Source: Neurospora tetraspora (taxonomy: Eukaryota; Ascomycota; Sordariomycetes; Sordariales; Sordariaceae). From it: a stretch of 64,000 nucleotides of DNA. The notes under the pieces were generated by a model, which worked only from the letters and a program-made list of their open reading frames with translations, did not search any database and was not told the DNA's origin. Location: assembly GCF_033439725.1 (NCBI RefSeq), contig NW_026944388.1, positions 1,922,001 through 1,986,000 on the forward strand, in the 5' to 3' direction. Below are positions 1 through 11,706 of this stretch, one piece after another. Numbering within the stretch: position 1 is the first letter of the stretch; the number at the start of each line of letters is the position of its first letter. The translations under genes and the position numbers were made by a program.

Positions 1-1588
1 AGATGGTTGAGTCTGGTAAGAAGTTTTATCGTTCCTTAAAGGTCTGCTGGGTTCCGAGCTAATAACTTCGATAGGCATCGCAAACTTCCCCCATCCAGCT
101 ATTCTTCTCCAGTACATGGAGATTTGCGTACGCTACCATGCCTTTTTCGAGTCGCACCACCAATACATCGCTCCCGTACTCGAAAACTTTGTTCACCTCA
201 TTCATCACGAGCACCCTAGGGTCAGGACCAGATCTTGGTATCTTTTCCTCCGGTTCGTGAAGCAGCTGAGAGCCCAAGTGGGCAACGTGGCGAAGACTGT
301 TATTCAGTCGATCAGCGACCTTCTCCCTATCAAGGCTGAGGTGCCGAGCACTGAAGCAGAGGACGATATGTCCTCGGATGAGTCTGATCACTCCGCCGAC
401 GCCATTTTCAATGGCCAGCTCTACCTCTTCGAGGCTATCGGCTGCATCTCATCAACATCCACCACACCGGAGGCTGATCAGGCTCTCTACGCTCGCTCGG
501 TTATGGAGCCCCTATTCACTGACATGAGTGTACACCTGCCCCGTGCAAAGTCTGGCGATGCACAGGCTATCCTTCAAATCCACCACATAATCATGGCCCT
601 TGGTACCCTAGCCAACGGATTTGCCGATCCGAACCAGTCACAGAACCCCAACAACCAGCGTACGCCACCACAAGCCGTCTCTGCGGAGTTCTCCAGGGCG
701 TCTGAGGCAATCCTGGTTGCTCTTAATGAGCTTAATACCAATGGGGAGATCCGTGCCGCATGCCGCTCCGCCTTTTCCCGTCTCCTTGGTGTGCTTGGGG
801 CTACCATTCTCCCACAATTGCCCCAGTGGATCGAAGGACTCCTTTCTCAAAGTTCTAGTAAGGACGAGATGGCGTTCTTCCTTCGCCTACTGGAGCAAAT
901 CGTTTATAACTTCAAGAGTGAGATCTATAACATCCTCGACCTTCTCCTCACCCCGCTCCTCCAGCGTGTTTTCGCCGGTCTTTCTGAACCCATCAACGGA
1001 ACCGATGACGAGATCCAGCTGCAGGAGCTGCGTCGCGAATATGTATCGTTCGTCCAGGTCATCCTGATCAACGAACTCGGCGGTGTCCTCGTGAGCACAT
1101 CCAACCAGGGTGTCTTCGAGTCGCTCGTGAACTCCATCATGACCATTGCTAAGACCATTGTCCACGGTAACATCGTGGCCAGTCGCATTAGCTTCAATGT
1201 TCTTGCGCGGATGGCTCAACAGTGGGGTGGTCCTGACGTCGCTACCATCGGCGAGAACCCTACCGCCAACGGAGTCCCCGCGCCCGCTTTTCCCGGATTC
1301 GACCAGTTCATGCTCACCCAGTTCCACGCTGCGTGCTGGGAAGTCATGCAGGACATCAACTTCAGACCTTATGCCGATGCTCAGACACGGCAAATCCTGA
1401 ACGAAATCACCGGTTTGGAGCAGACCATCTACCTCAAGACGGGCGAGAAGTTCATCAACCACTGCCAGACGGTTACTTTCCCGGCCGTTGGCATGGGTGC
1501 CGAGGACTTCTTGCGTGCGCTCACTAGCTCTACGGACCGCAAGGCCGTGATGGTTTACTTGCAGCAATTGCTCAAGAGCCGGCGATAG
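1..1588 (+). CDS. los1: Exportin-T (tRNA exportin, Los1/XPOT family), 3' part
   Basis: This is the C-terminal part of the Ran-dependent karyopherin that carries mature tRNAs from nucleus to cytoplasm. The gene is cut by the left edge of the window. An intron is seen at 16-74: donor GTAAGA, branch-like GCTAATAAC, acceptor GATAG. Splicing 1-15 to 75-1588 gives a continuous frame of about 508 visible residues and joins MVESG to IANFPHP, directly ahead of LLQYMEICVRYHAFFE. Without splicing, the upstream frame has a stop at 17-19. The segment up to RSWYLFLRFVKQL and the following helical repeats look like the C-terminal HEAT-type repeats of exportin-T. An acidic stretch (EAEDDMSSDESD) follows. The stop codon is the TAG at 1586-1588. 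Family assignment rests on recognised residues, not on a search. Exportin-5 or another karyopherin is less likely. Confidence 0.85.
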
Positions 1589-4076
1589 AGTCGCATGTGT
1601 CATGTGTCTGATGATCCAACGGGGGTGAAGATTTGAGTGTAAGATGATGGGTGATACTGAGAAGGAGGAGATATGGCTAGGAGACGAGGATACCAGAGGA
1701 GGTTGCGAATGGATAGAGGAGAATAAGATTGAGGGAACTCAATGTGGATGATAGACTGTGGAGGTAACCTTTGAGAATTTCGCATACATACATACCTACC
1801 TATATATTTACCCTCTCTGAAAAAGTTAAATCATCTTACAGGCGTCAAGTACAGGCAGGAGTCATACCCGTATAGCCGGTTTCCCATTTCAAGGTGTCTA
1901 TGGCTTGGTTAGTTTTGCACATTGCTTGCATGATATAGAAAATAGACAACTTGTACCTTCAATAAAACCCAGTGATTTCCAAATATGGGGTTTGTAAGAT
2001 ACCCTCTTATGGCGGCGGGACACAATTAGCGAGCCATCTTATAGAGTCGCCGTTGCATTAAAGTCAAAGCATGTACATACCGTACTTATGATTTTGTCAA
2101 AGTCGGTTTACAGGTCAGTCCGGCAAGCAGGGTTATAGCTCGGCCGTTTGCTTCTACAGCCACCGACGTACATAAAGCCAAACTCAAGTGACAGACATTT
2201 AATCCTACAGGATCCGCACGAGTACTATGCCTGATCTGTAAGCCGAGTCCGACGAAATTATACAGTAGTGCTGTACTTAAAACCAAAACAGAACCTGGTG
2301 TGGACAGCGCAACTTCGCATCCGACGGGTCACTAAGAACACCCATTCGGCAGGAACCCTTCCATGACAAGTACACTGGTGAAATATCTGTTAGAAGGGGT
2401 AGTAGAGCGTTGAACTTTTACATACTTAAGCATGTGCCTCACTAACAGAGGTACATCTGCCCCTCTCCCCTCTCCCTCGCTCCTTCCTTACTGATCCATC
2501 GTCCAGTTTCCTCTACCTGACCCGGACACCCTGACGGACTCGCTACCCCACGCGCCCTCCCCACAGGTTCAAGAGGACGACAGACGCGACACAGTCATTG
2601 CCTTCAATACATCGTCCTCTTCCCGACCCTCACCCTCGCCCTCTCGATGAGGACCACGGCGCGACAATGGAGTGCCACACCCGTCGACCTGCTCAGAGTT
2701 AGTTATCTCATCGATGTGTCTAACCAAGCTTCATGGCGGGTGACATGACTGACTCGGTTTCGTCTCTTGTTGACGACGCAACTCGGATTACGGTACCTTT
2801 TGCGTGGGAACCGACGGCTGTCCCTGGGTTGTGTCGTCGTGTGGTACTTAGATCATGACTACCTACTGACCCAAGGTTTTGTTAACTTCTCCCCCCGCCA
2901 CCTACACCATCCCATTCCCTCTCGGCCTGCGGTATGGTTCTGAAGTTGTGTATCCTTCCTGGATGCACGGGCGTTCCGTCTCTGTGCTGGCAGTATACTA
3001 AGAGTCCGTTATCCATCCGTCAGTCGAGAGCCAGAAAAACTTGCCAACTCCTATCTACTAGGTACGATTGCGTCCCTGTTGGATGGACTGGGGTTCTTTG
3101 ATAGGGCCGCGGGCAGAGGAGCTGTCCACTACGGCAATCTTTCTGCTGTCTTGCCTCCCGGTGATGGAGCCGACCGACAGATACAGCGTCACGCGAGAGC
3201 GGCAGGACTGTCCCTTACAATCACAAATAGAACCAGCTACCATCATCTGTGTGTGTATGTTGTCATGGTAATAACGAGTTGACCTACAGTTCCTACCGCG
3301 ATGATATTACGATTATACCTAATGCGAGCCACAAGCCAGGACTTTGCAAGATCGATCTATCTGGCCAACTCGGTGTGGTGGTTTGGGATGCGTGGTGCTA
3401 ATAATCAAGCACGAGACACATCGACACTTCAGTTTGGAACAACGTGCTCTTTTCACCCTTCGCGGCCCTATTGCTATCAGGGACGACAACCCCAACAGTG
3501 TCCATCTTCAGCGGTTAGAAGTACAATCTAGTGCTGGTTTGTTTGTTAGCTTGGTACCTACTCCTGGTATACTGGACGAGATCTCTTCCGAATTGTCCCA
3601 AACCTTTTAAGGACTAGATAAATGGCTAGGTACGGACCCGAAAGGTATTAATAAGATTCAATACGGTGTATTTTATTTTGGAAAAAGCATATTCACAATC
3701 GAATTACACTTTGGTCGAAGAACGCAACGAATCACTCAGACATGAAAACGCCTAGGGAAGTTGACCAGAGGTCTCAAGCTAATAAACAAACCAGTATTGG
3801 ACTGTACATTAGTCAAGACGCTGATGAAATGTTATTTATACTTTCACTCAACTTCCTATTTTTCCCAAACTTTCACAGAACGCGGTGCAGTGTTTAAACC
3901 GCTGGAGATCGGGCGGTTCAGACCGCAGCGAAAAGATACCTCCGGCACGGGCCACTTTTTACCACCTCCCAGAAACGTACCTTTTCCCTGGACCCGGGGC
4001 CCTTCCAACAAATCACATTCAACTTCCATTTTGCCAGAATACTTGAGGGCCCGGTCGAGACCGTATCTCCAATCAA
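1589..4076. other. Intergenic, no gene supported
   Basis: The short open frames here have no recognisable protein character. 2460-2660 is pyrimidine-rich and could be the leader of an unrecognised transcript. A short frame starting at 2647 runs into a possible donor (GTTAGT at about 2698), but no coding continuation was found downstream. Confidence 0.5.
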
Positions 4077-4148
4077 GGTCCGCTGGCTCAATGGCAGAGC
4101 GTCTGACTACGAATCAGGAGGTTCCAGGTTCGACCCCTGGGTGGATCG
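4077..4148 (+). tRNA. tRNA-Arg (anticodon ACG)
   Basis: A full cloverleaf can be drawn. The 7-bp acceptor stem is GGTCCGC against GTGGATC, allowing G-T pairs. The D arm is GCTC/GAGC. The anticodon stem is TCTGA/TCAGG around the 7-base loop CTACGAA, giving anticodon ACG. The T arm is CCAGG/CCTGG with loop TTCGACC. There is no intron. A run of five T at 4154-4158 fits a Pol III terminator. This tRNA decodes CGU, and after A34-to-inosine editing also CGC and CGA. An open frame crosses the locus but is not a protein gene. Confidence 0.96.
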
Positions 4149-4153
4149 ATTTC

Positions 4154-4158
4154 TTTTT
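4154..4158 (+). terminator. Pol III terminator of tRNA-Arg
   Basis: Five T on the sense strand begin six bases after the discriminator base of the tRNA, which is the usual Pol III stop signal. Confidence 0.7.
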
Positions 4159-4290
4159 CCTATTTTTGCCTTTTTCTTTACTATGTTTGGGTACCCCCAC
4201 CATTCACATGGATGCTTGCACGAGGGCTAGAACGACACTTCGTTATTCCGCTTTTCGCTCTTTCTTCGGATCATCAATATTCTTCCTCTT

Positions 4291-7200
4291 TTATGTTCCA
4301 GGGTTCTGCGGGGGTGGTTCCGACGGTGATAATACAAAGTCGTAATGTCCAGTCTGGTCATATCTGCGGAACCAATTGATGGTGTACATAGATTGCTGGT
4401 ATCTTGGGTTTCGATCCCAATATCCCATGAAATCCGCAGTTGAGCTATCGTGAACGTTGATTTCACCATTGTTGTAGAATACCAGGTTCTATCAGCACAG
4501 AGGGGCGTTAGTAACTAGATCGAGAGCGCACAGGGAACTGAAGGTTCTTGGTGAGGGCAAGGGACGGCCCCAGTTAGATATCTTCAGTCAGTTCAATCTG
4601 TACTTACCCGCATGATGAGTGCAATACTCTCACTTGACAAATAGCCGTCATTGAATAGGTTCTGGGCCCATTGCCGCAGGTTTTGCTGAAGCTGATCACT
4701 CCCAGAAGGAAGGCCCTCATCCGTGCCAATGTACCATAGCTCGTCTTCTGGGCATACGAAGCCGTCTCTTTCAACCCGCGTATCCAAATTCCTATTACCT
4801 TGAACTCGCCACGCACCCCCATTTGTAAGGCCGGTGGATTCGTGGGCGTGGAAGACTTGGATGCTTTGCACACCGATATAAGTATGCCCGTTGGTTTCTC
4901 TCAGGTACGGGTAATTGTCAAAATCCGCGTTGATGTGGAAGTGAAACACGACCCATCTATCTGGCTCGCCATGGTTGAGCGTGTGCGTGTCTCGATACCG
5001 GTCGTACTGGCTCCCACTCGGTTGGCCAGGGTTCGGTCCGATCCAGTACGCCATCTCGAGCATGGGACCGGTCCGCTGCGCTCCGTCAATCCACTGCCAC
5101 CGGGCGTAGTGTGGGCTTAGATCGCCGTTCAAGATGCCCTCGAGGATGACGCCCATGTCGGGCTGCCCGTTATTTCCCGCATCCATCCACCAGACGTACC
5201 GGCTAACCAGTTTGACAGCCGCGCTGGAAGACCGCAACTGGATGTCGCGCTTCCTCTGCGTGCCGACATGGTGACAAAATGCTTGCTCCGTTCGCTGATT
5301 TTGCCTTATGCCTGGGCCAGCGCGCAAGGGGTTGAGGAGGACATAGTTGATGAGTGAATGTGGGTCCAAAATATCTGAGTGCCTGTTGAAATACGCCCGT
5401 AGGTTGTCAGCCTCAAGAGCTGTGTCGTAGTGGCCGGCAAAAATATCGTTCCATACAAGCGAGAATTGCTTAAGCACAATTTCTGCCGCCGTGAGCATCA
5501 GCGCGGCAAACTGTGCGAGCCTTATGTAGTGATCGAGCTTACAGTCGGAAGCTCTTCCATAGAGGACGCGGTGCTCAGCAGCCTCCAACTCCAGAGAACG
5601 TTTCTGGTTCGCAGCTCCGGTGAACATGTCACCAGGATCGAAAAAAAGAACGGTGGCTGGACATGTTGGGTTTTGCATGTAATCTTCCAGCAGCGTCTGG
5701 AACTCCTTATTTTGCACGCCGCCATAGGGATCATCGTCGCCTCGCGGGACCAAGGCCGCTGGCGGCTTACAGCAATACGCCCAGGCCCCGCCGATGCAGC
5801 CACTGTTTGTCCCGGAATAGAGGCCAGTGACTTCGGTGGCCACCTTGATTCGGTCCGGACCACACACGTCTTCGCAAATATAGTCGTTGCCGGGAAACTT
5901 TGCCGGGTTCCCCTTTTTGACCCATTCGCAATTGGTAAAGTCGGCTGGTGTAGGGTTCTGGCAGCAGTAGTGCTTGTTCCCAGAAACACAAGGCTGCTCA
6001 CCGCCGTCGGCGGTGTTGGTCGACACTATCTTGTTCGGGAAGTCACTCGGGCAGTCCTTATTGCAGGTTGGCGCCGACCCGACCCATTTGCATTTCCCGT
6101 ACGAGGACGTAGACGCTACGTTTGTGCAACAGGCGCTTTGGTGCTGCGAACTGCATCCGACGCGAAGGGAACCGATTGAGACCTCACCACTGCTGCAACC
6201 AGGTTGGCAAGCTCCCGAATTCCTGTGTCCTCGCCATGTGCAGACGGGCAGGTCCTGGTCTGAGGGACAGCAGAACAAAGACATACCGTCGTCAAGACAG
6301 TTTTCTGTGCTCAACATGGCCTCCTTATGGCCATCACGCTGCACCGCCTTGAAACCGTCGGGACAGCCACTATAGCACCCTGACCAGCGGCATGTCTTGA
6401 CGGGCTGTGGAAGATCGCGGACGGGTTGTTTTATAGTCAAGTTGGGCGCTGCCATCTGTTTGCGACCAACAGACGATGTCAGGGCTTTGATATTGGTACC
6501 GTCTTTATCGTCCTGGCTCATGGCCCAAACCATAACGCCTGGGATACATTGATCCCTGATGATGTTGGCCTTGAGACGCCATGTCGCAGCGTCATCAAAG
6601 GTTACCCACTGGTCGCCCCAAGATACACTCTTGACGGCTGCTTCGCGGTCAAGTATGGGTGTCAGTTTACGGGCGCGGATCTCATCCTGGATCTCGGCGT
6701 GAAGAAGCACACCGGTCGTGCCAGAGCACTTGCCAGCATTACCTCCGGAACTGATTGCGCACCCAGGTGTATTACAGCTTTGGCTGGTCAGAGCAAAGCT
6801 ACGGCTGTAAAAGGCCATGCCAAACGTGACTTTGGCAGGCTTGATGTTGTTGCGCCACAAAAGATCAAGTGCTTGTTGAATCTCAGTCATGTTGGTGTGT
6901 GAGTTGGCAAACGGACCGGTCCACTTGCTGTCGATGTCCCAAGAGCCATGCATATCGTATGTCATGATGTTGAACCAGTCCACATACTTTTCAAGGTTGA
7001 CAATGTCAAAGTGTTGTAGGTACCAGTAGCTGGCAGGGAGAGTCAATGAAACCTGCTTCTTCAAGCCGCCGCCTTTCATCCTGTCGTACAGTGCCTTTTG
7101 GAAGGTCACAAAGTTTTTGTAGTCGATGCCTCTACCGTTGCGGTCCTCGGCAACTGGATACTCCCAGTCGATGTCAATGCCATCAAAGCCATACTTGTTC

Positions 7201-8035
7201 ATCAATTTCACAAGAGAGTCGATGAACGTTTTGGTGTTGGCTGAAGACGCAGCGATGTCGCTGAATGTCGTCTGCGTTGGGCCGGGGTCATTGAAGGCCC
7301 AGCCTCCCACAGCTATCCAGATCCGGATGTCAGGCTGAATGAGCTTAATGGCACTAATACGCTGCATGTAATCGGCCGTTTTCGAGTCACCCGCCTTGAT
7401 CTCAAACGAGTTGGGATCAATGGTGGCGAAGGAAAAGATGATATCGGTGTAATAGCCGTACGGAATCTGTTCGGGCAACATCCCGTAGCAAGGACGGTTT
7501 GTCGTTGACCAGGCCTCATAGTAGCCAATGACGCGCGTGATGGGCACGCTGTCGACACTGCACAATGGCCGCTTTGAATCCGATACTGTCAGCGAGTGGC
7601 TTCGATGAGGACTGGAGGACAGTAGGATGAATTACCTTCACCGGGTTGCCCTCACAAAATTTCTCGGTAGTTCCACAGAAGCCGTACTTGCTGCAGCAGA
7701 CGTTTAGAGGACACTTCTCCGACTTGCTCCATTTGGTAGAGTTCCACGTTCCCGGGTTGCAGTCCGCCTTGCGATCACATCCGCTCTGGCATCCGGCCCT
7801 GAAGTTGATATGGTCAGAAAGACATATAGAGGCAGTAGTGGGCTGGGAGATGAAGTAAACGGATGGATATAATGGTAAAAACATGAACTTACCCGCAGAA
7901 ATCAGGACCAAAGCCGCAATGCCCGGCACTGGAACAGCATCCTATCGGACACAAACTCGAAGCACTGCATTCTTGTTGAAGGGATAATTGCAACTGAAAT
8001 AGAAGAGCAACCAAAAGAAGGAGGAAATTGGCCAT
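4291..8035 (-). CDS. Secreted GH18 chitinase with two chitin-binding type 1 modules (subgroup-C-like)
   Basis: Endochitinase that should hydrolyse beta-1,4 chitin outside the cell. My model has four exons: 7893-8035, 7636-7798, 4608-7571 and 4291-4488. All junctions are GT-AG and in phase, giving 1155 residues. Exon 1 encodes a signal peptide (MANFLLLLVALLFQ) and a Cys-rich hevein-like module (CPIGCCSSAGHCGFG). Exon 2 encodes a second module (CPLNVCCSKYGFCG). The GH18 barrel spans roughly residues 110-470 and carries the complete DGIDIDWE catalytic motif (acid near Glu239) plus MTYDMHGSWD. A Cys-rich region of several CxW/C repeats follows (about 490-700), then a long C-terminal domain I do not recognise. 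The layout matches killer-toxin-like subgroup C chitinases, although no LysM is seen within this protein. Exon 4 replaces a premature-looking end in the unspliced frame with 65 more residues. It is divergent from a LysM gene. Confidence 0.9.
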
Positions 8036-8903
8036 GATGACAATGGCACTGCTCAAGGCAACAAGACTTCAACCGCCCCTTCAAAATTGAACACGATATA
8101 TGTGCAGGCTGAGGGCTGCCGACATGTTTTTGTATAGGACAGGACCGTTTCCGTCTAATCACAGGTAGGAAATTCCTCAAGGTAGGCTCCTCTCATGTAG
8201 CATGAAAAGAGTCTCATCACCTTGTGGGCCATAGTCCGGGCCGCTCAGTCCGCCAAGCTAGACAATTGTAGAGGTATCCAAAGCGGCTGGAATTCGTGAC
8301 CCGAGATTTCGCACCTATCGGGCTTCGGATGATAGTAATGAAAGTTGGAAATGTAATCTGGTGGGCATGAATCATGCAAGGTGTTTCCAATAATGAAACT
8401 CCATGTAGCATAGAGGTACTATCGCACTTAGTCAGACTGTGGTTGTGGTAGCGATATTGATCATGAGTAAAATGTAGCCGTTGGCGACACTACTTCAACC
8501 CTGCCATCAACAGTGGCAGGCTGCGATCTTCTTCCATTCCACCCCGACATCATGTGTATCAATCACAGTGTTGCAACCTCGTTTCCATGCAGTCAGAAAG
8601 GGGCACAGCACAGTATCCCACGTGAATGCCTGGGCGACCCTCAAATCTCCGTGGCGGTATCGCCATGCCGCGACAACCACGTAACGTAACAACGTGTAGT
8701 GTAGCTATCGTGTACGTATGGGAGTTGGTACTAAAGGAAGATTGACCCTTGGTCGTTGTTGGGCACCCTTCATGATCCAGCTTGGTGCAGGCGGAAAACA
8801 CACTCAAGACATTTGGAGTGTCCGCGGTCCGAGTCTGGTGCCAACTGTTTGCCGCCGTTCTCTTCCTTTTTTTCTCGTCGACCATCGTGTGTCTCAAACT
8901 ACA
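8036..8903. promoter_or_regulatory. Shared divergent promoter region, chitinase / LysM protein
   Basis: These 868 bp separate the start codons of the minus-strand chitinase and the plus-strand LysM gene. Any promoter elements for both must lie here or in the leaders. I see no clear individual factor sites that I would name. Confidence 0.45.
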
Positions 8904-10406
8904 ATGTCTTCTTATTCTTGCCGTCGCACCACGGCGGCACTCCTCGCTTTGTCGTCGTCGTTTGCAACCCTCGTCGCCGGACAGTTCCAGATCACTCCCA
9001 CCGGCACCTTTGCTGGTCTAGGTCTCGCTGCCACATGCGAATCTGTCCTGTATCAGAGCATCAACTGCGATGCGTATGTCCTGAATCTCGGCCAGAAGGT
9101 TTACCACGGTTCGCCGGGAAACAAGACCTTTACCGACACCATCTGTTCTACGACATGCTGGACCTCTCTGCAAACGGCGCGGAGAAGAATTGTAGGCGCC
9201 TGTGCCCAGACGCCAGACCTGTTTCCTGGATACCCCGTCCTCACCTTGATCGATCCTGTCGTCTCCGGCTGGAACGAGACCTGCCTTAAGGACTCTGATG
9301 GAGGCTACTGCAATAGTGAGTGACCTTGTCCAGATGGGCTTCTCCGACCGTTCTCATTTTTCTTTTTGAGATTGAAAACCGAGGTTCGCTAACGCGCGGC
9401 AATGTTGGCTTGAATAGCCAAGATTGAGGCGTTCCCAGAGGTCGAGAGCATTGAGGATATGCCGCAGGCACAGCTTTGCTCCTTCTGCCTGGGAGCGAAA
9501 CTCCGGCTCATGCAGTCATCACCCTACTCGGCCTACGATGAGCTACATGCTGAGAGGCTCGAGTATATCAACAAGCGTTGCGGAGCAGGGACAGGCGGCA
9601 GTACGAGTCCTCTACCTCCCGCAATCCAGCCAAACGGAACCACACCGGACACCTGTGTCTCGGGGAACAAGTACACGGTGAAGAACGGCGACACGTGCAA
9701 CAGCATTGCACTCACAAATGCCGTGTCCTCATCCACCCTCTACTACATCAATCCCGAGCTCTTGAACTGCAGTGCCCCTGACGTTGGCTTGCAGCTCTGT
9801 CTGCCAGACAGGTGCGAGACCACATACACAGTCAAGGAAGCCGATGACTGCGTGACCATCGCCATCCGGGCCGAAGGCAGTGCCGCCTCTTCGTGGCAGG
9901 ATCTCGTGGCCTGGAACGCGGGGCTGGACGATCGGTGCAGCAACATCTGGTCCCCGTCGAGCAGCCCTCGCTACTGGGGCAACGTGATCTGCATCAGTGC
10001 TCCAGGCGGACTCCCCTCAAATCCGGGTACGGAGCCTGGCAACGGCAGCGGTACCGGCAACGGTGACATTGGCGGACCAGGTGGCTCGGGCGACGGGTAT
10101 GTCGACTTCCCCGTTCCTGTGCCCACCGGAGGCACCATTGCGCAGGGGACAACGACGCTGTGTGGAGCTTGGGTGCAGGCGCAGAGTGATTCCACCTGCT
10201 CTTCGCTGATTGTCGGGACCGCCGTGTCTATTAGCCTTTGGTTGCTAGCTAATCCATCGTTGCGGGAACCGGTGAACTGTTCTAAGCGGTTGCGTGTTGG
10301 GTCATGGTATTGTCTACATCCCGTTAGGGGGTTTGACACGATGCCGGCTTCGACCTCCACAACATTGGGCGCTTCTTCAACCTCAACAGCTAACGCTAGA
10401 CCTTGA
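8904..10406 (+). CDS. Secreted LysM-domain protein (three LysM-like motifs)
   Basis: Predicted secreted chitin-binding protein with no enzymatic domain. Start ATG 8904 was chosen because it begins a signal peptide (MSSYSCRRTTAALLALSSS to about ATLVAGQ); an earlier in-frame ATG at 8718 would put this stretch inside the protein. An intron at 9316-9417 (GTGAGT, branch GCTAAC, acceptor ATAG) joins phase 1 and gives 466 residues. A Cys-rich N-terminal region carries no known domain. LysM-like segments begin at YTVKNGDTCNSIA, TYTVKEADDCVTIA and WVQAQSDSTCSSLI. The last two are separated by a Gly/Ser/Pro-rich linker. LysM motifs bind N-acetylglucosamine polymers; such fungal proteins often accompany subgroup C chitinases or act as effectors that shield or sequester chitin. 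It is adjacent to the chitinase and divergent from it. Confidence 0.88.
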
Positions 10407-11706
10407 AGACCTTCAGGTTGTGCTTATGACTCGTGCTCATAACTGTATGGTCATTAAACCCCCAGCCGATCGTTGTTAGACAAAACCCAAATTTATCTGG
10501 GCCGTCGGATCCTGATTCACAGGCGCCGACGGTTTCTGCTTGTTCCACAAGCTGCTCATTGCCCCGTACAGGTGAAATGGTTCCTATAAGCCCCTATGCT
10601 GCACGCACAATGTAACTGTTTTGCTCGGATTAACCACGACGCGAGTGCAAGTGTGAAGAAGCTGTGTCAGTTACTGGTCAGACACAGTTGCCGCATCCGA
10701 TGAGCGGAGACTCGACATCGAGGATTCGAAGTCAAGATCGCCTCGGCAACACTGAACTCCCGCGTCTGTCGGAGATTCACTTCGTATAACTTAAAACCCT
10801 CGTCCGACTGATCTTGACTCATTTCTTTCGTTTAGCGAGAAGAGCGGTGTTGCCACCTCCAACCTGGGGCTGACTGTCAGGTGCCAGTAAAAATCGGATG
10901 TGCATCGAAGAGTGTTGTAAGTACTATGGTCTGCACACTCATTTTTATTAGCACCTGACTGTCAAGGGAGTTGCACTCGATACTCCAAAGCGGGGATGAG
11001 CAGGAATAGAAAGGAGGGTATCCTAGACGCACCGATTTCCAAGGAGTGACTCCGTCGGTGTTCTCTCTGGCATGCCCTATCCGTCAGTCCATGCCAGCGT
11101 TGCAGTCGGAAATAACATCTGGCAAGGCAATTGCGGGATGATTTAGCCTGATTCCTTACAGACTGCAGGCCCTTGAACCGCGTGAGGAGTCTCGACCCAT
11201 GGTATCGATGCCTTCCAAGGTCAATAACATTACCTTGTTGTAGTAGTAGGATTCTGCACCCATTTGACTGTACCCCGAACGGTTGCATCACTACAAGAAT
11301 ACGAACCGCGCCACGTTCCATCCAGAGATATGTGATGGTGGCCGTATATGCAAAGATGCTGACATCTCAAGATGAGGATTCCCAACTTTTGTGCTCATCA
11401 TGCCTATTTGCACCAGGTGTAGCTCTAGTCCGAGATGAGTCGGTGGCTGACTGATGACGGGTACCAGGTCGTGTCAGGATGGGAAGTATTGATGTGAATT
11501 TCCAATGTTGGGGAAAAAGTAGCTTGGATGTTGAAAGTGGAATGAGGCGGACATCCAAACTCAGTCGGGGAATACGGAGAGCCGGTACCAAATCGACTAG
11601 AGCGCCTGGCAGCACACTGGATCTATAAAATGTTCTGCCAGCATTCATGCCACGTTGGTTGGTTTTAGCAGATCAGCCGCTCTCTTGGCCCTCTTTCCCG
11701 TTCATC
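10407..11706. other. Intergenic between the two LysM genes
   Basis: 1.3 kb of GC-normal sequence with no coding frame I can support. It should contain the 3' end of the first LysM gene and the promoter of the second. TATAAAA at 11624-11630 lies about 80 bp before the start codon of the second gene and could be its TATA box. Confidence 0.45.

Noticed and set aside
3761-4345. 194-residue open frame over 3761-4345
   Set aside because: It runs through the tRNA-Arg gene and translates the tRNA arms; there is no protein character.
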